The notes under the pieces: generated by a model
The model's input: only the letters and a program-made list of their open reading frames with translations
Database searches by the model: none
What the model was told of the DNA's origin: nothing
In this document: in pieces, positions 29,068-38,960 of the stretch
Layout: every line of letters begins with the position of its first letter
Numbering within the stretch: position 1 is the first letter of the stretch
Source: Acidobacteriota bacterium
GTDB taxonomy: Bacteria; Acidobacteriota; Terriglobia; Acidiferrales; UBA7541
DNA: 64,000 nt
Direction of reading: 5' to 3'
NCBI GenBank assembly: GCA_003223325.1
Contig: QHYS01000015.1
Coordinates: 25,091-89,090, forward strand
Translations under genes and position numbers: made by a program

Positions 29068-29868
29068 TCAGATTTCCAACAGATCTTCAAGCGGCTTCTT
29101 ATGCTTCGGTGGCTTGCGGCGCCTATCGGGGATCACTCGCTCCATTGGCGGAGTCCCGGCGGCCAGCCGTGCTCGCCGGCGCGCTTCCTTTGCTGCGGTA
29201 AACTTGGTCCTCCGCTTCTTGCCCGGCATGGCCGCCTCGCTATTCGCAAATTCTAACTCGGCCTGCCCTGCGGCGGGCTTCTTTCGTCGCGCTACCTCTC
29301 CGGCCTGCGGATAAACTACTCGCTCATGTTGAATTCGCGCGAACGGCGTAAGGTTGTGAACTTCGCGCCTGTTTCCGCTGAGGATGTGCTCAACGGGAAT
29401 GCCGCGCGCAAGCAGCGCGTCCGCCAGCAGTGAACGATGGCATCGCCAGGGCACGGCCTCGGCGCACATCACCGCGCAGCGATTCTCTCCGCACAGTCGT
29501 AGCAACAGGCCCAGGGCTTTCTCGAATTCTGTGGTTTGCATGTAATCTCCATACCCGCGAAAGCTCGGGTTTCGCCAGCCCGTGTTTATGGAATCCCGCC
29601 GCGGATGCCGTAGGCCGCCGAGCTCTTTGAGATGTACGTACGCAACGCCCTCACGTTCCAGCGATTTGGCCAGCGCCTCGCTATTGAATTGCGGATTACG
29701 GCGCGAGCCAGGAATCGTTCGGATGTCGACCAGCCGCTCGACTTCATGCTGCTGAAGCAATTCGATAAATGCCCCGATGGGGCGCGTTGAATGACCGATC
29801 GTCAAAATCGGCGTCGCCCAGCCCACGCCGGGCTCTAGATTATTGGGCCATTGGGGAGCCCCAGACAA
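29068..29868 (-). CDS. DUF488 family protein with basic C-terminal tail
   Basis: TIGHSTRPIGAFIELLQQHEVERLVDIRTIPGSRRNPQF, CAEAVPWRCHRSLLADALL; tail GKKRRTKFTAAKEARRRARL. Confidence 0.88.
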   Translation of the reverse strand: MSGAPQWPNNLEPGVGWATPILTIGHSTRPIGAFIELLQQHEVERLVDIRTIPGSRRNPQFNSEALAKSLEREGVAYVHLKELGGLRHPRRDSINTGWRNPSFRGYGDYMQTTEFEKALGLLLRLCGENRCAVMCAEAVPWRCHRSLLADALLARGIPVEHILSGNRREVHNLTPFARIQHERVVYPQAGEVARRKKPAAGQAELEFANSEAAMPGKKRRTKFTAAKEARRRARLAAGTPPMERVIPDRRRKPPKHKKPLEDLLEI

Positions 29869-30267
29869 TCAGGTTACTCCGCCGAACAGGCTGTAAATCA
29901 GAATTAAAAAGACCGTCAGCGTCAGCGCGACGTAGAGCCGGTCCCTCTCGAGGGCAAAAGCAAGTATGGAGAAAAGGACCCGCGCGACAGGCGTGGCAAT
30001 CAGCAGCAGTAAGCCGCATTCGATGACCGCCCGGCCATCACCGTGCAAAGCCTGATTTCCGACTGCCGCTAAGCTGCGCAAGCTTGCGCGCTCCGAAACA
30101 AAATTCTCGTAGTGCACCGGGAGGCGTGCGTAACGTAGCAAATACAAAATGCCGCCGACCAACACGACCAATCCTGAAATGATCACGCCGCTCTGGAGAA
30201 GCGTCCCCAGTATCCTCTCCACGCGCTCGTCACTCCAAGGCGATTGCGGACCGTTTGCTTGGGCCAT
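29869..30267 (-). CDS. DUF1634-like membrane protein
   Basis: Three predicted TM stretches, next to a TauE/SafE gene. Confidence 0.75.
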   Translation of the reverse strand: MAQANGPQSPWSDERVERILGTLLQSGVIISGLVVLVGGILYLLRYARLPVHYENFVSERASLRSLAAVGNQALHGDGRAVIECGLLLLIATPVARVLFSILAFALERDRLYVALTLTVFLILIYSLFGGVT

Positions 30268-31104
30268 TTAAAATCTGCCTGTTATGCCGCCGAAGATCAT
30301 CTCCACGCCTAAAGTCGCGATCACTAGCGCAAAAATAATTCTCAGCAATCTCGTTTTCGCTCGAATCAGTACTCGCGTGCCAATCACAGAACCGACGAGG
30401 GCCCCTAGCACCACGGGCATGGCCAAACCCGGAGCGATGAACCCGCGCCGCAGATAGACTCCCGCGCTGGCCGCAGCTGTCACCCCGATCATGAAGTTGC
30501 TCGTCGTCGTCGAGACTTTGAACGGTACGCGCATCAGTTGGTCCATAGCCAGAACTTTGAAGGCGCCGGACCCGATTCCCAGCAGTCCGGAGAGCGTGCC
30601 GGCTCCAAACATCATTCCGAACCCTAGCGGTACCCGGCATACCCCGTAGTTTTCAGGTCCGCGCGCAGTGGGATACGCTGAGTTGAGTTTCAACCGAGTT
30701 GCCCAGCGATCCTCCGTGCCGGTGAATTTGCGCTTATGTCGCCCACGCATCGAAAGCGCCGAAGAAATGATCAAAACGCTGCCAAAGACGATAGCGATGA
30801 TATCTGCGGCCAATCGCGCCGCAAGAAAGGCGGCAAATAAGGCCCCGATGGTGGTAGCGATCTCCAGGAACATGGCAATTCGAATGTTCGAGAAGCCCTG
30901 GCGCACATAAGCAGCCGCAGCGCCTGAAGACGTTGCAATCACCGAGATCAGTGAGTCGCCGCTGGCATAGTGGATGTTTACGTGAAATGCGACCACCAGC
31001 AGTGGCACAATCACCACGCCGCCGCCCAAACCGGTCAGTGCCCCGAGCAGGCCAGCTACAACCGACCCCGCAAGAACCAAAGGAACAAAAACGAGTGTGG
31101 TCAC
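30268..31104 (-). CDS. TauE/SafE family permease (start uncertain; ORF opens to 31236)
   Basis: VVAGLLGALTGLGGGVVIVPLLV, second-half repeat GTLSGLLGIGSGAFKVLAM. Confidence 0.85.
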   Translation of the reverse strand: MTTLVFVPLVLAGSVVAGLLGALTGLGGGVVIVPLLVVAFHVNIHYASGDSLISVIATSSGAAAAYVRQGFSNIRIAMFLEIATTIGALFAAFLAARLAADIIAIVFGSVLIISSALSMRGRHKRKFTGTEDRWATRLKLNSAYPTARGPENYGVCRVPLGFGMMFGAGTLSGLLGIGSGAFKVLAMDQLMRVPFKVSTTTSNFMIGVTAAASAGVYLRRGFIAPGLAMPVVLGALVGSVIGTRVLIRAKTRLLRIIFALVIATLGVEMIFGGITGRF

Positions 31105-31273
31105 ACGAGTAGCATTTTCCGAGTGGCCCCATCCTTTGCCTCTTGTGCGACGGATGGGTTCACTTTTGTGGCTTAGCATACTCCCAGCGAAGGCGCCATC
31201 ATTTAAGCAAAGCCCCCACTGCGGTGCTCGCTTCATTTCGAGGGTCGACTCTGCGCCAGGATCCGCTTTTGTG

Positions 31274-31310
31274 GCGCTGCCCTCTTGTCCCGAGCCGCTG
31301 GCGCGAGGGG
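31274..31310 (+). repeat. REP-like repeat family B copy 1
   Basis: GCGCTGCCCTCTTGTCCCGAGCCGCTGGCGCGAGGG; near-identical to 37083-37118. Confidence 0.6.
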
Positions 31311-31338
31311 TGGCATCCGGCTGCCGCTTACACCTTGC

Positions 31339-32487
31339 TTAGCCTCCTTTGGCCAGCAAGATGGCGAACAGGATCACGTCGAGCAGCGCCATAACCGCCA
31401 CCGCCAGCTCCAAAACAAACGACCGCGATTCATGGAACTGATCCACCATGAAATCGTACAGCTCGCCCATCGTCCGCAGCTTCTCATCCACGAGATTGCG
31501 ATATTCGGAGACCCCCAGCCGTGCGGCCGCGATTCGATAGACCCGCGCGTAATAGACGTCACTCACAAATTTGATGGCATTGTCGATCCGTTCGGTCAGC
31601 TCCATCACGTCCAGGCGAATCGTATTGAATCTCTCCGCATCGCGCGGCAGACTCCAACGCTGCAAAAGGAGATTCCGCTTGGTTTCGAGAGCGTCATAGA
31701 CATCCGAGAGCAGCCGCGTCATCAAGCCATCGTAATACCGAAACTCCAGAAGCTGCATTTTGGCGTATTCGAGCACCTGAAAAGTCGCTGTGGCGTCCTC
31801 GGCACGGTCATAGAGGACGGCCGCCGTCGAGCCGACGACAACTAGATCGGTGGGATAGTAGGAAAGGCTCGCTTCCAGGATCTCCGCAGAAGTCTTCGGA
31901 GCCAGCGGTGTGAATTCGCCGCGAACCAACTGCACGATCTCGGATGCATGATCGCCCAACAGTTCCGCGGCTTTCGCTTGTTCCCCGCCCGCCTTCAGCA
32001 CCTGCTCCAGGTTGGTGATGAAATAGGACTCGTAAAGCCAGTCCTGGGTCGGGCGGATAACCGCGGGCGCCACTTGTTCCAAGTGCCGGCGTCCGATTTC
32101 ACGCGCATGAGAATCGATTTGTGCAGCGTCCATCCATCTCGAGGCTTGCGCAGCGACGGCACTCCATTCGCCCTCAAATGGAATTTCCAGTTGCACTACG
32201 AGGACCGCGAACGAGTAGTACTTGAGCGAGCACGCGACTCTTTGTCCTCCACCCAAATTCACCGGTTCGACATGCTCGATGATCGGTGCTTGCTCGAAGC
32301 GAACATATTCGGGCGTACGCCGCGGAAACACGCCTTTTACCGGGCCGCCGCGTGGCCCGAGCAATTCCCGAAGCCTTCGAAGATCGAAGGCTTCTGCCAC
32401 ATCGTAGAGGAATAACAGCCGGAAACACCCGCGCAAAAGCACGAGATCTTTTAGCATGAAATGGCGCAGGCTCCTACATTCCGGCAA
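31339..32487 (-). CDS. Conserved hypothetical protein with C-terminal TM segment, possibly RMD1/DUF155-like
   Basis: Soluble alpha-rich body, then FHESRSFVLELAVAVMALLDVILFAILL near the C-terminus. Confidence 0.5.
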   Translation of the reverse strand: MPECRSLRHFMLKDLVLLRGCFRLLFLYDVAEAFDLRRLRELLGPRGGPVKGVFPRRTPEYVRFEQAPIIEHVEPVNLGGGQRVACSLKYYSFAVLVVQLEIPFEGEWSAVAAQASRWMDAAQIDSHAREIGRRHLEQVAPAVIRPTQDWLYESYFITNLEQVLKAGGEQAKAAELLGDHASEIVQLVRGEFTPLAPKTSAEILEASLSYYPTDLVVVGSTAAVLYDRAEDATATFQVLEYAKMQLLEFRYYDGLMTRLLSDVYDALETKRNLLLQRWSLPRDAERFNTIRLDVMELTERIDNAIKFVSDVYYARVYRIAAARLGVSEYRNLVDEKLRTMGELYDFMVDQFHESRSFVLELAVAVMALLDVILFAILLAKGG

Positions 32488-32546
32488 CCCGCTCCTGGCC
32501 GCTGGACGCGCACCCGTTTACCCTGCGCGGCTTAGGATCAGACATC

Positions 32547-33104
32547 TTATGCTACGCCCACTGTCCTGGCTCGTACGGGCGCACTTTTCGCCGCTAGCTT
32601 GGGCGCGGTAAGTTCTAGGACCCCGTTATGCAAGCTCGCCGTGGCGCGAGACGCGTTCACCTCGACCGGTAGCTCGACCGATCGAAGGAGTTCGTTCGAG
32701 CAGCGCTCGCTGTACAGAACGTTTCCTTTCTTCTCCTCGCTGCTCGATTGCTTCTTGCCGCTGATCGTCAGGCGGCGACGTTCCAGGCTTAGTTTCAGTT
32801 CGTTCGCGCTGAATCCTGGAACTTCAGCGTCCACGATAATCGCGTCGTCCGACTCACGTACCTGCACGTGAACAGGATGAAGCAGTTCTGCTTCCGCTCG
32901 AAACCAGTGATCAAGGTCTCGGCCGAAGATTCTCCCGTCGTCCTCAAAAAGCTCGAATGCGCGACGCGCAATTGCGTCATAGAGCTCGTTCAACTTTTTG
33001 TGGATGGCTTGCGGCTCAACGAATCTGGGCGAGATCGCCGCCGAACCTGCTTGGCTGGCGATAGCCCCGGCGCTCTGTGGTGATAATGATTCTCTCTCGT
33101 CCAT
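32547..33104 (-). CDS. Hsp20/alpha-crystallin small heat shock protein
   Basis: VDAEVPGFSANELKLSLERRRLTISGKK, VELPVEVNASRATASLHNGVLELTAPK. Confidence 0.93.
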   Translation of the reverse strand: MDERESLSPQSAGAIASQAGSAAISPRFVEPQAIHKKLNELYDAIARRAFELFEDDGRIFGRDLDHWFRAEAELLHPVHVQVRESDDAIIVDAEVPGFSANELKLSLERRRLTISGKKQSSSEEKKGNVLYSERCSNELLRSVELPVEVNASRATASLHNGVLELTAPKLAAKSAPVRARTVGVA

Positions 33105-33681
33105 GCGGTCCTCCTTCTTTAGACTTCTTTAGACTTGCGAAGAACGTGAGCCGTTTGGTCGCTAACTCTAAAGCCTCTATGACTCCGTTCCGCGAACCAC
33201 TGGCTTCATACTCCGGTCCTTACGAAAGAAAAATCAGGCAAAACTGGTATTTCGACGTCGACACTGAAACTTTCCTCTTTTGCACGGGCGCTTGAGTATT
33301 TTTGTAGTTCAGGTCTGGGTTCCCGTGGGTCAGCAGAATTGGGCGGGATCCGCAGATCGTGCCACAGTATCGTCCCAGGGATCGAATTTCAGTCGCCCAC
33401 CGCAGCAGCGCAGGGAAAATCATCGGCGTATCTGACGACCCGGGGTCGGCAGCACTTGTGAGATTATTCGCTTCCGCCCAGGTGATTGGTACTCGGTCTG
33501 CTAAATGCCTGATGAGATTGGCTATCTCCTTGGGAGCGGATTTGCATGCTACCACTGCTCGATAGGGACCTCGTGTTTTGTCCTCTGGCCTTTCGGCCTT
33601 TGGGCTTTCGGGACGCCCCAAGAGGCCCCGCACCTTTTCTACAGGCGACTCTTAAAATGGGGTTGCTATCATCCAACTGTT

Positions 33682-35394
33682 ATGCACTATTTCGCTCTTG
33701 CTTGCGATTTCGATCAAACCCTAGCCAACAGGGGCGTCGTCGCCAGAGGTACATTGGATGCTCTCGAGCGGCTACTCGCCTCCGGCCGCAAGCTCGTGCT
33801 GGTTACAGGCCGGCAGCTCGATGACCTGCAGCAAATTTTCCCGCAACTCTCTCTCTTTGAGCGGGTCGTGGCGGAAAATGGCGCCGTTCTCTTCCGGCCT
33901 TCGACGGGAGAAACGAAGCTCCTCGCCGAGCCGCCTTCACAGGTGTTTCTCGATGCCCTTCACCGGCGCGGCGTCTCGCCACTCTCGTTCGGCTCGGTTA
34001 TCGTGGCCTCCGAGCAACCGGAGAACGACAAGCTTCTCGCCGTAATTCGCGAACTCGGACTGGAACTTCAGGTCATCTATAACAAAGGCGCAGCCATGGT
34101 CTTGCCTTCCGGCGTCAATAAGGGTACAGGTCTTCTCGCTGCGCTTTCAGAAATGTGCCTCTCCCATCACAACGTCGTCGCCATCGGCGATGCTGAAAAT
34201 GACCATGCCTTGCTCAGCGCTTGCGAGTGCGGCATAGCCGTATTCAACGCCCTCCAGACCTTGAGAGAGCGAGCCGACCTCACCTCCGGTGCCGCCGACG
34301 GTAAGGGCGTCGAGGAAATTATCGATCGCCTGCTGTTGGATGATCTTCGCGGTGTGCGAAATCGCTTGCAGCGCCAGCCGATTGTCCTAGGCACTGCTGC
34401 CGATGGCACGAACGTCTCTATTGATTCCTGCGATGCCAGTCTGATAATCGCCGGGCCTTCAAGCAGCGGAAAATCTACCACGCTGATCGGGCTGCTCAAG
34501 CGGCTCACGCAATCTGAGTTCCAGGTCTGTCTAATTGATCCCGAGGGCGATTACTCACATGTGGAAGACATCGTCACGCTCGGCGGCTCTGAGCGTCCTC
34601 CCAACGTAATGGAAATATTTCAGATCCTTAACAATCCAAAATCTTCGCTGACGGTTAATCTTTTGGGTCTTCCCCTTGCCGACCGTCCGCTCTTCTTCGC
34701 CGCCCTGCTGCCCAAGCTGCAGGAGCTTCGCGCCAAGACCGGACGCCCTCATTGGATCATCTTGAACGAAGCTCACCAACTCTTGCCCAGGGAGTCTGGC
34801 CAAGCCATCACCTTCATACCCCAGAGCCTCACGGGAGTCATTCTGATCACGGTCCATGTCGAAGCAGTCCTCGAAGCGGCCCTCAACTCCATGACCGGCA
34901 TCATCGCCGTCGGCGCCTCCCCGGAAGAAACCGTCCACCAGTTCAGTAACGCGGTAGGCGTGCCCCCGCCCATCTATAGCCCTCTGCCAAACCGCCCGGG
35001 CGACGTCTTCGTCTGGCTTCTCGATCGTCCCTGCGGTCCGCTTGCCGTGCGTGTCCAGCCGCCCACCAGCGAGATCGGCCGGGACAGGCGCAAATATGCC
35101 GAAGGAAAACTGGTTCCCGAAACCAGCTTTTTCTTTAGAGGTCCCGCAGGGAAACTCAACCTGCGGGCCCACAATTTGAGTATGTTCATTCAAATCGCTG
35201 AAGGCGTCGATGACGAAACATGGCTCCACCATCTCCGCCGCGGCGATTATTCCCAATGGATCCGCGAGGTCATCCAGGATCAAGCACTCGCTAACGAAGT
35301 GCGCGAAATCGAAAAAGACGGCAAACAGGGACCACAGAAGACGCGCACGGCCGTCATCGAAGCTATCAACCGGCGGTATACGCGGTCGGAATGA
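33682..35394 (+). CDS. Fusion of HAD (Cof/SPP-like) phosphatase and HerA/DUF87-like P-loop ATPase
   Basis: N-term ACDFDQTLANRG, LVTGRQ, VAIGDAENDHALL; C-term LIIAGPSSSGKSTTLIGLLKRL, CLIDPEGDY, WIILNEAHQLLPRESG. Confidence 0.85.
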   Translation: MHYFALACDFDQTLANRGVVARGTLDALERLLASGRKLVLVTGRQLDDLQQIFPQLSLFERVVAENGAVLFRPSTGETKLLAEPPSQVFLDALHRRGVSPLSFGSVIVASEQPENDKLLAVIRELGLELQVIYNKGAAMVLPSGVNKGTGLLAALSEMCLSHHNVVAIGDAENDHALLSACECGIAVFNALQTLRERADLTSGAADGKGVEEIIDRLLLDDLRGVRNRLQRQPIVLGTAADGTNVSIDSCDASLIIAGPSSSGKSTTLIGLLKRLTQSEFQVCLIDPEGDYSHVEDIVTLGGSERPPNVMEIFQILNNPKSSLTVNLLGLPLADRPLFFAALLPKLQELRAKTGRPHWIILNEAHQLLPRESGQAITFIPQSLTGVILITVHVEAVLEAALNSMTGIIAVGASPEETVHQFSNAVGVPPPIYSPLPNRPGDVFVWLLDRPCGPLAVRVQPPTSEIGRDRRKYAEGKLVPETSFFFRGPAGKLNLRAHNLSMFIQIAEGVDDETWLHHLRRGDYSQWIREVIQDQALANEVREIEKDGKQGPQKTRTAVIEAINRRYTRSE

Positions 35395-35563
35395 GCCTAG
35401 CTATAACTACACCAAAAGACAGCCGGGCCGGCACAAGCAATCCGAATCCTAGATGCACCAAACGAATATGGAGATGTCGGACTAGTTCTCTCCGCTGACA
35501 CTAGCTGCGATAATGGGGGCGAGTGCCTTCATGGGGATCGCGCCTCGCAAGAATCGCGCTGGC

Positions 35564-36208
35564 CTAGCGCGAGATTCTTTGCATTTGTTCCTGGAAGTAG
35601 CCGCGCCAGCTCTCTGGCAGAGCCTCCAACTGCACGGCCTTCTGCAGCGTCTCACGATCGTCTGTCTCAAAAGCGTACAACCTGAAAATCTCAGCAACCG
35701 TGAGGCTGTTTTCGTTACGAGCGATCAGCTCGATGGGGTCTCCGCTATCAACCTCGCCTTCCTGAGCGACTGCAAAATAGAAGCCTGTGCGCCGGCTATT
35801 CAGGAAGCGCTTGACCATCTCCGGCCTTCCGAACCGGATTCCTAGCTTGTAACAAGGCACGCGAGGCTGCGTGACGCTCAACTCCGCCGTCCCCACGCGA
35901 AAGCGGTCTCCAATTCCGACAGTGCTTTCGTCCAATCCCTCCGTAGTTAGATTTTCTCCGAACATTCCCCAGGGTAGCTCCTCGCCCAGCTCCCTGCACC
36001 AGTAAGCGTAGTGCTCGGCGGGATATGCGTACGAAGCCTTGTAGGGTCCGCCATGGACGGATAAATCCGCCTGCTTGTCTCCGACCAGATTCAAGCGCTG
36101 AACTCGGACGGGCCCTCGCACAGGCTGTTTGTAAATGCCGGTCCTAACGCTGCCGCTATCCCATGCGACTTCACGCGGAAGCCCTACATTCACCGAGATC
36201 ACCTTCAT
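35564..36208 (-). CDS. MOSC domain protein (YiiM-like)
   Basis: DKQADLSVHGGPYKASYAYPAEHYAYW, GMFGENLTTEGLDE, TQPRVPCYKLGIRFG. Confidence 0.92.
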   Translation of the reverse strand: MKVISVNVGLPREVAWDSGSVRTGIYKQPVRGPVRVQRLNLVGDKQADLSVHGGPYKASYAYPAEHYAYWCRELGEELPWGMFGENLTTEGLDESTVGIGDRFRVGTAELSVTQPRVPCYKLGIRFGRPEMVKRFLNSRRTGFYFAVAQEGEVDSGDPIELIARNENSLTVAEIFRLYAFETDDRETLQKAVQLEALPESWRGYFQEQMQRISR

Positions 36209-36553
36209 ATCCACATTCGATGGGATAACCAAGACAGTGGATTCACCACGCCGCCATTCCCGGTATGTCATTCTGAGAGGCTGTGACTTTTTGATTTTTC
36301 GCAAAAACCGGCGCTGAAAACATTGAGGTTAGATGCGAAAAATTCGCGAATTTTGAATAAAGTTAGAGCCTCTGAGCGAAGCGCCCCGACTTCCGGTTTC
36401 CCCGGAAATGCTATCTTTAAGAGTTCTGGTCGGGACGCCAAGTCGAAGAATCCCTCTTCGTCTTTCCGAACATGACGGTCCCCAGAAGGATCCCAGATTT
36501 CAGCCGAATCTGTCCCCGGTGTTACTATGATGACGGCTCTTAAGGAGAACACA

Positions 36554-37000
36554 ATGAAACCGAAATACGTCGCCTTTTTTTTACTCTTTACGCTTCTCGC
36601 CGCAAGCTCCGGCCGCGCCCAGAACGATAATTCCAGCCCCACCAAAGTGGAGGGAAAAGGGAAGTCAACCTCTTCCGGCCTGCAATATTGGGATCTCAAA
36701 GAGGGAACCGGCGCCGGCGCCTCGGCCGGCAAATCGGTGTCGGTACATTACACCGGTTGGCTGGCGTCGAATGGCAAGAAATTCGATAGCTCCGTCGATC
36801 GCGGCCAGCCCTTCATGTTTCAGCTCGGCGCCGGCCAGGTAATCAAAGGCTGGGACGAGGGAGTATCGGGAATGAAGGTCGGGGGCAGGCGCCAATTGCG
36901 CATTCCGCCCGAGCTTGGCTACGGATCGCGCGGCGCCGGCGGCGTCATCCCTCCCAACGCCACCCTGATCTTCGACGTCGAGCTCCTCGCTGTCAAATAA
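36554..37000 (+). CDS. FKBP-type peptidyl-prolyl isomerase, secreted
   Basis: Signal peptide MKPKYVAFFLLFTLLAASSGRAQ; SVHYTGWLASNGKKFDSSVDRGQPF, GAGVIPPNATLIFDVELL-type ending. Confidence 0.94.
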   Translation: MKPKYVAFFLLFTLLAASSGRAQNDNSSPTKVEGKGKSTSSGLQYWDLKEGTGAGASAGKSVSVHYTGWLASNGKKFDSSVDRGQPFMFQLGAGQVIKGWDEGVSGMKVGGRRQLRIPPELGYGSRGAGGVIPPNATLIFDVELLAVK

Positions 37001-37032
37001 GCCTTACGCTGGTGCAAACCGAGCACTTGTAG

Positions 37033-37078
37033 CCCAGGGTGCGCCCTCGCGCTCTCTGCGAGGGCCCTGGGTTTTTTT
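37033..37078 (+). terminator. Rho-independent terminator after the FKBP gene
   Basis: CCCAGGGTGCGCCCTCGC..GCGAGGGCCCTGGG followed by TTTTTTT. Confidence 0.9.
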
Positions 37079-37082
37079 CGTA

Positions 37083-37118
37083 GCGCCGCCCTCTCGTTCC
37101 GAGCCGCTGGCGCGAGGG
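37083..37118 (+). repeat. REP-like repeat family B copy 2
   Basis: GCGCCGCCCTCTCGTTCCGAGCCGCTGGCGCGAGGG; imperfect palindrome. Confidence 0.6.
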
Positions 37119-37247
37119 ATCAGGACCCGCACAGCGTCCGGGCAATCCATATGATCGTCGAGCGGCCCGCGCGAATAACGCCGCTTTTGAAGCATTACAG
37201 AGTAGCCGCCGCCGGAAGGCGCGTGCTAGCATCGCCAGAAAGGGGCC

Positions 37248-38111
37248 TTGAATCACATGACGACAAGCCAGTCAAATACCCATCGCGTCTGGTTCATCAC
37301 CGGCACTTCGCAAGGTTTTGGCCGCGAACTGGTGCGCGCCGCCTTGCAGCGGCGCGATTCCGTCATCGCCACTTCCCGACAGCCACAGGCTGTTGCCGCG
37401 GCTTTCTCAAAGGCGTCGGACCGTTTGCTCGCGCTCCCCATGGACCTGCGTGACCGGGCTCAGATTGCGTCGGTTGTCGAGCGTGCCATTGCCCGCTTCG
37501 GTTGCATCGATGTCTTGGTCAATAACGCCGGTTACGGAGTCACGGGCGCAGTTGAAGAAGCCAGCGAAAAGGAAATCACCGCTGTTTATGACACGAACGT
37601 TTTCGGCCTGCTTCGGGTCACCCGTGCCATCTTGCCGCATATGCGCAAGCAGCGCACCGGGCACATCGTTAATCTCTCTTCGATTGGCGGCCTCACCGGC
37701 CTCCCCGGCTGGGGCATCTACAATTCCACCAAGTTTGCCGTCGAAGGCCTCTCCGAGGCCCTCGCTGCAGAATTAGCGCCGCTCGGCATTGGCGTCACGC
37801 TTGTCGAACCTGGCCCCTTCCGCACGGACTTTCTCGGTGGCTCCCTGGTGAAAGCGGCAAACACTTTGCCGGATTACGAGGCTACAGCCGGCAAGACCCG
37901 AGCCGGTACTGTGGAGCGCAACGGAAAACAGCAGGGTGATCCCGCGCTCGCGGCAGACGCTATTGTTCAAGCGGTCACGTCGCCGGAGCCGCCGTTGCAT
38001 TTGTTGTTGGGCCGCTGGGCGTATGACCGCTTCAATCAAAAACTCGACGCGCTCCGCCACGAAATGGAAGCCTGGCGGGAAATCGGCTTGGGCACTGACT
38101 TCAAGAGCTGA
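37248..38111 (+). CDS. Short-chain dehydrogenase/reductase
   Basis: VWFITGTSQGFGRELV, VLVNNAGYGVTG, NLSSIGG, YNSTKFAVEGLSEALA. Confidence 0.94.
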   Translation: MNHMTTSQSNTHRVWFITGTSQGFGRELVRAALQRRDSVIATSRQPQAVAAAFSKASDRLLALPMDLRDRAQIASVVERAIARFGCIDVLVNNAGYGVTGAVEEASEKEITAVYDTNVFGLLRVTRAILPHMRKQRTGHIVNLSSIGGLTGLPGWGIYNSTKFAVEGLSEALAAELAPLGIGVTLVEPGPFRTDFLGGSLVKAANTLPDYEATAGKTRAGTVERNGKQQGDPALAADAIVQAVTSPEPPLHLLLGRWAYDRFNQKLDALRHEMEAWREIGLGTDFKS

Positions 38112-38202
38112 GGCTGATCAAGACTAGTCCAGGGCATTCGATTCTCAATTTGAGGAAAGCACTGGCGAAACTATCGAGCGGGAGAGGCCCAGGTGAGCGA
38201 AG

Positions 38203-38279
38203 GGAAGAATCTCTCCGCGAAAGAACGCGAGAAGAGAGATTCTTCGTCGTCCGCCCATGGCGGACTCTTCAGAATGACA
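38203..38279 (+). repeat. REP-like repeat family A copy with perfect 12-bp inverted repeat
   Basis: GAAGAATCTCTC..GAGAGATTCTTC plus ..CTTCAGAATGACA downstream. Confidence 0.55.
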
Positions 38280-38375
38280 GGTTCTGCCTGGTGCGCCGGA
38301 ACCGTAGCAGTTCGCCCCCTAGCCACCCTAGCCACCGTTTGCCACGCGCATACAACGCTTCCACTGCGGGGCCAC

Positions 38376-38921
38376 TCAGTCCGGGCATGTCAGCTTTGAC
38401 CTTGTAACCAATGGCCGTTTGCAAATAGGCGAGGTGGCGATAGCCCTGGGGAAAACGTGCAAGATCTTTGTATCCAATTGCAGCTTCTTTGCGGGATCGA
38501 CGGGGTCGATGCGATCTTTCTCGTAGATCGGCTGCCGCAGCACGATTCCCCATCGTCCGCCGCGTTTTTCCAGAAAATCGTAAAAGCGCCCTGTGCAGAC
38601 GACGTCACACAAGACATCATGCACCGTAGCGCGCTGCGAGATGGTCATTTTCGTCTGCGAAATGGCACGATGGCTGGCCCGATCGCCCCCCCTAGCGATG
38701 GAAAGGCCACCCAGAAAATGCAGAATGCTCACGCCCCGATCCCAGCCTTCCCGGCTCACGCGGATGAAGTCGCTCGCGGACCCCTGAAACCACGTCGCCA
38801 TCATGTAGCCGTCCTCGTGCCAAACCGTTCGGAAGCGCTCCCAGTCTCCGCCGTCGCGCCAGACCACCCAGTTCTCGAGGAGTTCGCGAATGGCTTGTTT
38901 GTCGGCGGCTTGATGATCCAT
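38376..38921 (-). CDS. NTF2/SnoaL-like protein
   Basis: AIRELLENWVVWRDGGDWERFRTVWHEDGYMMATW pattern. Confidence 0.7.
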   Translation of the reverse strand: MDHQAADKQAIRELLENWVVWRDGGDWERFRTVWHEDGYMMATWFQGSASDFIRVSREGWDRGVSILHFLGGLSIARGGDRASHRAISQTKMTISQRATVHDVLCDVVCTGRFYDFLEKRGGRWGIVLRQPIYEKDRIDPVDPAKKLQLDTKILHVFPRAIATSPICKRPLVTRSKLTCPD

Positions 38922-38960
38922 TCGCGGATTCCGATTCTACGGCTTATGGGAATGCCGGTG

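Noticed and set aside
33220-33633. 137-aa minus-strand ORF in the hsp20/HAD-HerA intergenic region
   Set aside because: No recognisable motif, no convincing SD; could be degraded coding DNA but not supportable from sequence alone.
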